Assembly (NCBI RefSeq): GCF_963576675.1
Contig: NC_088911.1
Coordinates: 59,605,756-59,669,755, forward strand
Reading direction: 5' to 3'
Length of the DNA stretch: 64,000 nt
From: Euphorbia lathyris
Taxonomy: Eukaryota; Streptophyta; Magnoliopsida; Malpighiales; Euphorbiaceae
The number at the start of each line of letters is the position of its first letter. Positions within the stretch are counted from its first letter, which is position 1. A program made the position numbers and the translations under genes. Positions 57,011-64,000 of this stretch are shown here, piece after piece. The notes beneath the pieces were generated by a model. That model saw only the letters and a list, made by a program, of their open reading frames with translations. It was not told the DNA's origin and made no database searches.

Positions 57011-57349
57011 ATGCCTCCAAACTTGTCCTTCAAAGAATCCCATAGATCCTTTGTTGTCTCTTTAGCTTGATACTCTTTTGAGAGATCATCATCCATCACA
57101 CTAAGCAAGATGAGTCTGGATTGAGTGTTTTTCTTATTCCAAGCCATATAAAGATCCATGTCCCTTTAATGCTGAGTAGTAGTTCCTTCCTCAGGTTCGG
57201 CCATAACCGCCGTTAAGGTATTGAGAACATCATTATCCTCAAGCATGTATTCAATTTTGATGCTCCACGCATCATAGTTGTCTCTATTAATTTTGATTCT
57301 TTGCATAGTTCAGCCACTATTGATTTGGTAGCTGAAGTCATTGTGATAT
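57011..57349 (-). pseudogene. N-terminal part of Cop-H gag
   Basis: On the minus strand from an ATG at about 57349: the typical Copia UBN2 gag start with NYDAWSIKIEY (near 57285), MAEPEE, an MAWNKKNTQSRLILL-like part (near 57145), and DLWDSLKDKFGG ending at 57011, where the reading passes to 14588 and continues MSLTKLWSLTIKVDAY. There is one early frameshift or stop near 57160-57340. This pairing across 42 kb is what identifies Ang-B as an insertion. Confidence 0.85.
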
Positions 57350-57759
57350 AGATCTACAATGAAGTAAGATTGCACGATTTATTAAGAAGTTCCTATAATA
57401 CACGTTTAAGTTCTTTATACAACCTATATCTAGTCAATCTCAACTTCACACTAGAGTTTAATTCAAAAAGAGACCTAGTTAGGCTCTAACCATCCTCTCA
57501 TTCTAATGTTCAACCTTAATTAACTAGATAACATGCATAGAGAACCCTTATTATTGGTTTGGAATTAGCTTAACGGGTGTTAAGCTAATAATTGAAAGAT
57601 TAGTGGTTTATGTAGTGCTCCCATTTCTATCATAAACAGTTATAAAAGTTATGTTATAGTAACATATTAAACAACAAACCATTATAAGAAAAACAAATTC
57701 TCACACTTTATCCAATCAATGAAACCAACAATCTCCCGAAAATGGAAGTTCTGACAAAT
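57350..57759 (-). other. Sequence upstream of Cop-H gag, unassigned
   Basis: About 400 bp, AT-rich, no ORF of note. A degenerate primer-site-like string (GGTTAGAGCC, minus strand) is near 57486-57495 and a TGTTGG start is at 57730, so it could include a short decayed 5' LTR (about 57510-57730); it does not resemble the putative 3' LTR at 7326-7726. Uncertain. Confidence 0.3.
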
Positions 57760-58054
57760 GAAGCATATTGATAGCCGAAGCATTTATTTGTAATTTTTAA
57801 AGATCTTCTTATGTCCATTTGTCTTCTAGACTTTAGAACTTGTACCCATCTACTGTTTTAGTAGGTACATGTGGGCCTTTGATTATTGCTAATCAGACAC
57901 TCATGCTTTGAGCTTAGATAAATTATTTCATTTTGTTCTTTTAGAATGTGTAATTAGATCCGAAGAATAGAGCAGGTCTAGTAATGGATAAACCTTCTGG
58001 AAGGATTTGAGTTATCTAATTACTAGGCAAGTAACATGTGCTATTGGCAACCAT
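57760..58054 (-). pseudogene. Sire-G gag, N-terminal fragment
   Basis: From the ATG at 58054 the translation follows the first ~98 residues of Sire-E and Sire-C Gag (TQILPEGLSITRPALFFGSN, then NASAINMLH near 57770), interrupted by several stops. It stops abruptly near 57760. Confidence 0.75.
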
Positions 58055-58104
58055 TAGAGTGGATCTTTTACTCAAGATAGTTATATCTTTAGGTTAAGCA
58101 CTTG

Positions 58105-58116
58105 CTCTGATACCAT
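58105..58116 (-). promoter_or_regulatory. Primer binding site, initiator Met-tRNA (Sire-G)
   Basis: TGGTATCAGAGC on the minus strand, two bases from the LTR. Confidence 0.85.
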
Positions 58117-58118
58117 TT

Positions 58119-59365
58119 GTTGGTCCATAATAAGGTTAGATTGGTTCTAGGGGGGTGAATAGAACTAATAGTCAATTTAAACCTTTAGAAAATTTTCTCT
58201 TTTAATTTAATAGCAGCACAAAGGCAACTCTCGGAATTAGAGGCAAGTTCAGTCTACTGAGATTGATTCTACTTCTGACGCTTGCACTCATAGGACAACT
58301 CTTTTATAAGAGCTTTTAAAGATTAGTCAGATAGATGATTTATGTGTTAAGCGGATTATAAGAGTTAAATATATGTGAGATAAATATTTTGAGCATGAAA
58401 TATTTAGAGGCAGTAAAAGGCAATAAGGTGGAAAGAAGTTCCCCGATAGATTTATACTGGTTTGGCCTTCTGCCTACGTCCAGTCCTCTGAATTCCTTCT
58501 TTTGGGCTTTAATTCACTAAAGAACTCTTTCACAGATATAGCACAAACCTTTTACACAAATAGTCTAACCTTGAGTAAAGTGTCATCCTTTACAACAACA
58601 TTCAACTATCACTCTCTTGTTACTTGCCTATAATCGAAACAATAACAGAGCTTCTGATTTTACAAAAGAAAGGATTCTGATTGGAAACTTAGTTGACATA
58701 ATCTCTTTCTATATATGATTACACAAATATGAAAATGATTATGTATAGGTGTTTTGCTCTTGTTTTTCACTTTTGCAGTATATCTCTTTTTCACTTGAAT
58801 GATCTATATGAAAATGAATCTTGAGATTGGCTTTAATAGGTGGAATATTCAAACATCCCATTTGAATCAGAAGATAGATGTTGTGAAGAAACATCTTCTA
58901 TTCTTATCTAGAGCTTCTGACTTGTTGCGCCTATTTTTCCATTTAAGGAAATATTCATTTGAAAATTCAGAGGTCAGTTGAGCATTGAGATGCGTTTCCA
59001 ATGATCTGTTTCTGAATTCTGAACTTATAGACGCACAGACTGCACATTTCCTTAATGTGATTATCGAGAGAGATGGGATGTCTGCCAGTCTTTTGTCTTC
59101 TGAAATCTTACTAGAAATAGAAAGTCTATTGACTTTTGCATGAGCTTCTGCTTTTGGATTCTGGGTTGTTTCGATTTGGGCCTTTAATTTTATTATGCCC
59201 TTTTTACTTGCATGTATTGCTTCAAATATATTTCAAATACTTAAACAAACTTGTTAGCAATAAAAACACATTAATTCAATTCTGAATTTTAATACGTTAG
59301 GGATCTAATTCCTTAAATTGTTATTTTTATCATAATCACAAACTTATCAAAATTGGGTTTCAATA
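58119..59365 (-). repeat. Sire-G 5' LTR
   Basis: About 1247 bp. The end TATGGACCAACA (58119 side) matches the Sirevirus LTRs, as do the lines around the GCCTACGTCCAGTCC motif (58473). The outer end reads TATTGAAACCCAATTTTGAT, so the first G of the terminal TG has probably mutated. A TATATATAGA-like box is near 58708-58717. The short ORF at 58799 is not a gene. Confidence 0.75.
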
Positions 59366-59779
59366 ATAATGATGTCTATAGAACTGGGGGATATTCATGC
59401 ACAAGACAATCATCTATGAAGAATGGAATGAGACGTTTGAATTTGATGAATTAGACTTTCCGACTAGCGAATGGTAAAAAAATACGGGCAACAACTTGGG
59501 GCATATGCTGGTAAAGTTATAATCACTCTTAAAGAATATCGTAAAATAGATGAAAAAGACAAACAGTTATGTGAAGAGAGAGGTACATAAGATATATTTG
59601 AATGTGTTGCTAACTTGTTATACATTCCAAATACTAATATATTTTGAAATCGAATTTCACAACACAAGTTCCACATTGATGATCCCACCGATAATAGGCA
59701 AAGGACATTTCATTAATAAAAATGCTCATAACAAAAAAGTATAAAATAGTAACCGTTAAATCCAAATGTGTATTAATAA
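59366..59779. other. Gap with a short unexplained peptide-like stretch
   Basis: About 414 bp between Sire-G and the MITE. On the + strand 59410-59590 reads as two acidic, protein-like pieces in adjacent frames (YEEWNETFEFDELDFPTSEW, then a piece containing GQQLGAYAGKVIITLKEYRK). I do not recognise the family; it might be an exon or element remnant. Nothing else seen. Confidence 0.3.
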
Positions 59780-60557
59780 AAGGGTAAATTCCAAAAACAA
59801 TCTCTGTGGTTTCATGGATTTAAAAAAAACCATGTGGTTTGTTTTTACAAAGAAAAAAAGACTGTGTTATACATCGTTACTCGAAAAACGGAAAATGGCT
59901 TAACACCGTTAAAAAATATGATGTGGCACAGGGGCAATTTAGGAAATTCTATTTTCTTCTTCTTCTCCTTCTCCTTCTCCTTCTCCTTCTCCTTCTTCTT
60001 CTTCTAAATTTTGATTCCAGAATTTCTAGAAATTTTCAGAATTTTGGAGAACGTCTGAAATCCAGACGTGATTCTTCTTCCTCCTCTCATCTCTTCTTCT
60101 ATTTTTTTTAATTATTCTCGAAATTTTAGAACGTCTGAAATCTAGACGTTCATCACGTCTGGATTTCAGACGTTCTCCAGAATTTTGGAAATTTCTAGAA
60201 ATTCTAAAAAAATTCCAGAAATTCTGGAATCAAAATTTAAAAAAGAAAATAGAAGAAGAAAAGAAGAAGAGAGAAAGAAAAAAATTAAAAAATCGAGTTT
60301 CCTAAATTGCCCATGTGCCACGTCAGCTTTTTAACGGTGTTAAGAAGAAGAAGAAGAATAGAGAGAGAAAGAAAAAAATAAAAAAATCGAATTTCCTAAA
60401 TTGCCCATGTGCCACGTCAGCTTTTTAACGGTGTAAAGCCATTTTCCGTTTTTCGGGTAACGGCGTATAACACGGTCCTTTTTTTTATAAAAATAAACCA
60501 CATAGGTTTTTTTTTAAATCCATAAAACCACAGGGTTTGTTTTTAGAATTTACCCTT
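59780..60557. mobile_element. Foldback MITE with long inverted arms
   Basis: The ends are inverted repeats starting AGGGTAAATTC; the arms pair over about 170 bp (59780-59952 with 60385-60557). Inside is a second inverted region built on the palindromic GTCTGAAATCCAGAC-like motif (60050-60180) flanked by CCAGAATTTCTAGAAATT-like sequences. The flanks TAATAAA / TAATAAA suggest a 7-bp target duplication (one base ambiguous). The left arm has a CTT/CTC microsatellite (59957-60004), which produces the false Leu-rich ORF. About 95 bp of the right arm is duplicated (60290-60345 and 60385-60440). No transposase; superfamily unclear. Confidence 0.8.
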
Positions 60558-61329
60558 AATAAAAATTGATTTTTGTCTTATACCATTTACAATACGCATT
60601 CAAAAGCCTATTACAAATTGGGAAATTTACATAGAAATTCACTTTCGAAAAAGTATTTACAACTATGTCAAATCATAATTTTGGATTATATCAAACTAAT
60701 AAAATCATTATTTTTAAAGATTAAAGTTTATAAAGTAAGGATATAGAATATATTATCAAGAGTTTTAGATTCATGAATTGAAGTTTAAACTTTTTAAATT
60801 AGGTATAAAAATATATTTTATTTGGTATATATAGAAAAAAATGACATATTGAAAATTAAGCTTGATGATATGATTTAGTTGTAATTTTGTAATAAGTATG
60901 ATATTGATGTAAAAAGCCCTTACAAATTGTAACGGGTTTAAGCCCATTACAGAGACTATTCCATACCTTCATTTTTGCTGCAACGAATGGATTTTTTTTG
61001 AAGGTATGATTTCTTAGACATGCATATGTACTCAAAACTAAAACTAAGATTATAAAACTCCTAAAATTATGCAAGTCCAAGGGACTTCATTCGCATTGCC
61101 TACGTTGTAGGTGGACGCCAGCAATCCAATAGTGATTTGGCTATATCCCCTGCACACCAAAGAGTATTTTTTTTCTACCATTTGGTTAAATATCTGTAAC
61201 TTATAAACTAGTGGAAATTCGCATGTTTTTCCCATGTGGGATATGAAAATTTAATTTGTGTTTATCCTCTTCAAATCCATTTTAAATGGTTCACTTTGAG
61301 CATCAATTTCCCATTCATCACTTGTTTGT
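60558..61329. other. AT-rich sequence without recognised features
   Basis: No convincing ORF, RNA gene or element end. Open frames of 61-74 codons on the minus strand lack any domain or homologue I can recognise. Confidence 0.5.
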
Positions 61330-62514
61330 TTTGAGTTTATAATAACTCGGGGAAAAATCCTTGATCGGAGCACGTCCCTGTGAGGCGCCGTTGGGATCGG
61401 CCGGGGACACTCCGATGCCAAAGTCAGTAATATTTCTGAGAATAAACTGTAAGCACAAAAGTAGAGAATCAGTAAGTGTACCTTTGATCCTAGGAAGCTG
61501 GGGTATTTATATAGGTTTCTGTAACCTTCAGCATTAATGGGGAAGCAGGTGAAGAGTTGTGTCATTACTCATCTTTAATTGCTATCAATTCTCCATTAAT
61601 CCCAGCATTTAGCATTGAAACCCTCAGAGTTGAGGTATTCGAACAGTCAAGTCTTTATTTCCCTTTAATGGCTATTAATTGCCATTTAATTGTATTTATT
61701 CCCATTCATGGATGGTAATAAAGGCGCCTTTTCATATTCTTTGATCCGTCAAGGCGTATGTACGCTCTCCTTGAGAGCTATGGTGGGTCTCCACTACTCG
61801 CTCTCATCGGGCGTATCTCGTTATGGCGTATCTCGCCATGGTCCACGTGGCGTGGCATAATGCTAGAGACTCCTTCCTTTTTCTCATTATTTGCATATTC
61901 GCCCCTGCATTAATTATCATTAATTCCACATTAATCATGCATAAATATCTCTTTTAGAATGAATAATGGTTTGCCATTATTTCTATTAATTTTCCCTTAT
62001 TCCTTATTCAAGAATAATTTGGGTTGTTATCAGAAGCCCCCCCTAAAGGTATAAAAAGCTCTTTAGGGCTGTCTAAATGGTGTTTTATTTTTCTATCTTG
62101 GAGGAAAGTGGACCCGCCCTAGATGGGGGATCATATATGGAAATGATGCGCCTTTTGGGGCTTCCTTATGCGGGATCTTATGAACAAGATCCGCCCTATG
62201 TGGGATCATATATGGATATGATGCACTTTTAGGGGCTTTTGCTTCCTTGTGGATAGGTGGCCAACGGTATCCATTGTTATCCTCTAGGGGCTTATTGAGA
62301 GTTATATTTCCTTTAGAAAGGGAATAACCCGCCCTTTATGGGACCATTTGTTCCTACCGCATAGGATTATGATTCGCCTTAGGGACTTCTTTTCTTCAGT
62401 TCTGCCATATTGAGGAGAATGACCCGCCCTTAGGGATCAGTAAGAATGATCAGCCATTTAGGGACTTTTGTGCACTTTGTTATTTCTATGATAAAGACAT
62501 GAATTCATTACTTT

Positions 62515-62806
62515 GATGAAGACGAGGCTTCATTGTTTGGAGATGAAGACGAGGCTTCATTACTTGGATGAAGACGAGGCTTCATTATTTGGAGATGAAG
62601 ACGAGGCTTCATTACTTGGATGAAGATGAGACTTCATTATTTGGAGATGAAGACGAGGCTTCATTATTTGGAGATGAAGACGAGGCTTCATTACTTGGAT
62701 GAAGACGAGGCTTCATTATTTGGAGATGAAGACGAGGCTTCATTACTTGGATGAAGACGAGGCTTCATTATTTGGATGAAGACGAGGCTTCATTATCTTG
62801 GATGAA
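62515..62806. repeat. Tandem array of GATGAAGACGAGGCTTCATTA units
   Basis: Eleven direct copies of a 25- or 27-bp unit, in part alternating between ...TTGGA and ...TTTGGAGA endings, so that a ~52-bp dimer is the higher-order unit. Each unit contains the inverted repeat GAAG...CTTC. The sequence is highly uniform, which suggests recent expansion. Confidence 0.9.
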
Positions 62807-62884
62807 CCCTTTGCTTTCCAGAACTATTTTTACTAATGCATTATATCTTTTAGCAAGTAATTTTCTAGAATCTGGTTTAGGATT

Positions 62885-63500
62885 TCTCTGATTGTTTAGG
62901 GTAGGTGGCCAGCCGTACCCCAATGTGTGAACCTTTGTGAAGGTTAGAAGCTTTTATTCCTGGTGAGGAAGTTAAGCTGCCTTAGGCGATCGATCTGCTT
63001 CCTATCTTTGAGGTGAATCGATCTGCTGCCAGGTCTTGAGACTCTTCTTTGGGAAGAGTATTTGAGAGTGTAAAGTTCTCACGTCTGAGAAATGTTTTAA
63101 CTCTGTCTCTGACGGTAATCAATTGTTTCCTATCTTTGAGGTAGATCGATCCGCCGCTGAGATTATCGTCCGATTGTTTGTAAAACTTAAGTACAATTGT
63201 TTTAGTCCTTATGGTCGCCATTTACTTTTACGTTTGTGTAAGTAAATATATAAGTTTGTAGGATTTAATATGGAGTAGGTGGCCAGCCATACTCCGTTGT
63301 GCGAACCTTTGTGAAGGTTTGAAGCTGTTCTATTCCTTCTAGAGGAAGTAAAGCTGCCTAGGGGATCAACTTGCTACCTATCTTTGAGGTGAAGTGATCC
63401 GCCCGTAGGACTTGTGAACCCTTCTTTAGGAAGGGAGTGAGAGAGTGTAAAGTCCTTGCGTCCAAGGAATGTTTTAACTCTTTCTCGAATGGTGACCATC
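62885..63500. repeat. Two diverged ~380-bp direct repeats inside the LTR
   Basis: Copy 1 begins GTAGGTGGCCAGCCGTACCCC (about 62899) and copy 2 GTAGGTGGCCAGCCATACTCC (about 63275). Both go on with GAACCTTTGTGAAGGTT, GAGGAAGT(T)AAGCTGCC, CCTATCTTTGAGGTGAA and GAGAGTGTAAAGT. The short unit CCTATCTTTGAGG...GATC(C)GCC recurs further, at least six times up to 63740. Confidence 0.75.
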
Positions 63501-64000
63501 TAAAGATGGATCCGCCCATGAGAGTGTTCTCCTATCTTTGAGGAGAAAGTTGAGGGTGTAATGATCTCATGTTTGAGACGATTTTAACCCGCTTTTGATG
63601 GTGGTCAATCCTTTTCCTGTCTTTGAGGAGAGAGTTGAGCTCATTTGAAAGCTCATGAGGGTCTGTGCTTCTTATCTTTGTGGAAAGGGGATCCACCCGT
63701 GATGGGATCAATTGTCCTATCTTTAAGGTAATTGATCCGCCTGTGGAACTTTTCATTCGCCAGCCACTGGGCGTATATCAGCACTAAAAGCTAGGCAAAT
63801 GAATATAAGAAGTATGGCGAGAAAGAATAAATTATAAAATATAGGATACTATAACAGTTTAATGCACATATAAGAATACGTAAAAATACTGATTTTTAGG
63901 CCTATGGTTCCGTCTTTTCTGAGCAACTAGAACCGCATCCTCAATGATGTTTAACTTATGAGTAATCACATCTGGGCTTACTCCTGTGGGGATCTCATTC

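Larger units (their letters stand above)
7326..57349 (-). mobile_element. Cop-H: minus-strand Copia element, outermost host of the nest
   Basis: The parts lie on the minus strand at 7326-9187, 11234-14588 and 57011-57349. They join into one gag-pol order (gag, zinc knuckle, protease, integrase, RT, RNase H, LTR-like end). The breaks are a solo LTR (9188-11233) inside RNase H and Ang-B (14589-57010) inside gag. ATGCC stands on both sides of Ang-B, and gag codons resume in frame across the join. The 5' LTR and primer site were not found with confidence; upstream of gag the sequence runs into 57350-57759. Lineage within Copia is not certain. Confidence 0.8.
57760..59365 (-). mobile_element. Sire-G: diverged Sirevirus 5' fragment
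   Basis: Minus strand: LTR (59365-58119), primer site (58116-58105) and the first ~98 codons of gag (58054-57760). Related to but clearly older than Sire-C and Sire-E. It breaks off where the sequence upstream of Cop-H begins; the rest was not found in the window. Confidence 0.75.
61330..64000 (-). repeat. Long Gypsy-type LTR, incomplete at the window edge
   Basis: A minus-strand TATA box (CCTATATAAATA near 61503-61515) is followed toward lower coordinates by a GC-rich region containing ACTTTGGCATCGGAGTG and GTCCCCGGCC (61395-61425). This is the layout typical of the promoter and R/U5 part of plant Gypsy (Tat/Retand-like) LTRs. The inner end is probably near 61330 (TGAGTTTATAATAACTCGG on the + strand). 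The upstream part (to 64000) is made of repeats: CGCCC/GGGATC units (62080-62470), a 25/27-bp tandem array, and a ~380-bp duplication. The other LTR end, and so the length (at least 2.67 kb), is outside the window. No gene. Confidence 0.6.

Noticed and set aside
59839..60111. ORF with a leucine run, as a possible signal or membrane peptide
   Set aside because: The leucines come from a CTT/CTC microsatellite within the left arm of the MITE; no homologous protein context.
60856..61235. Minus-strand ORFs of 61-74 codons
   Set aside because: No recognised domain, AT-rich surroundings, length within chance expectation.
62515..62806. Regular short repeats resembling a CRISPR array
   Set aside because: The 25/27-bp units follow each other directly without unique spacers, and the context is a plant retrotransposon LTR.
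62982..63756. Minus-strand ORFs of 74-79 codons
   Set aside because: They derive from the repeated blocks in the Gypsy-type LTR; the peptide repeats mirror the DNA repeats.

Overview
This is a plant nuclear window, most likely from a eudicot, made almost entirely of nested retrotransposons. I see no intact cellular gene, rRNA, tRNA gene or CRISPR array in 64 kb. The plant assignment rests on Ty1/copia elements of Sirevirus type (with an extra ORF after pol), other Copia elements primed by initiator Met-tRNA, a Tat/Athila-type element primed by tRNA-Asp, an L1-type LINE and a foldback MITE. Species cannot be named from the sequence. Labels used below (Sire-A, Cop-H, Ang-B and so on) are mine.

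Left part. 1-3236 is the 3' end of a Sirevirus (Sire-A, + strand: end of the extra ORF, 3' UTR, LTR). 3237-6540 is a 5'-truncated, decayed LINE (+). 6541-7325 is very A-rich. From 7326 a Copia element on the minus strand (Cop-H) begins. Its RNase H is split by a solo LTR (9188-11233), and its gag is split at 14588 and resumes at 57016, more than 42 kb away.

Central nest. Inside Cop-H gag lies a Copia element on the + strand (Ang-B, 14589-57010, target duplication ATGCC). Its 5' LTR holds a minus-strand Sirevirus (Sire-C, 15040-37104, duplication ACCTG). Sire-C pol in turn holds a minus-strand non-autonomous Tat/Athila-like element (Tat-D, 21740-32189, duplication CCACG) with the unusual layout LTR-internal-LTR-internal-LTR. 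The untranslated leader of Ang-B holds a second, plus-strand Sirevirus (Sire-E, 39093-49930, duplication GTATA), and its 3' LTR holds a solo LTR (55933-56441, duplication AAGTT). Each insertion was identified by finding the same 5 bp on both sides and by the interrupted sequence resuming exactly. Insertion order: Cop-H first, then Ang-B and the solo LTR in RNase H, then Sire-C, Sire-E and the solo LTR in the Ang-B LTR, and finally Tat-D.

Right part. 57011-57349 is the N-terminus of Cop-H gag. 57760-59365 is a diverged Sirevirus fragment (gag start, primer site, LTR; minus). 59780-60557 is a foldback MITE. 61330 to the end is a long, repeat-rich Gypsy-type LTR on the minus strand.

How the parts work together. 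Each element would encode Gag (capsid, zinc knuckles), protease, integrase and reverse transcriptase/RNase H, with the primer site and polypurine tract starting the two cDNA strands. Every pol here carries stops, frameshifts or insertions, so no element looks autonomous. The points that most merit a second look are (1) a conserved TATA box and CT-rich leader directly before the Sirevirus third ORF, as if it had its own promoter; (2) a gag segment present in Sire-C but absent from Sire-E with GT-AG-compatible ends; and (3) the three-LTR tandem element, whose middle LTR looks recombinant.
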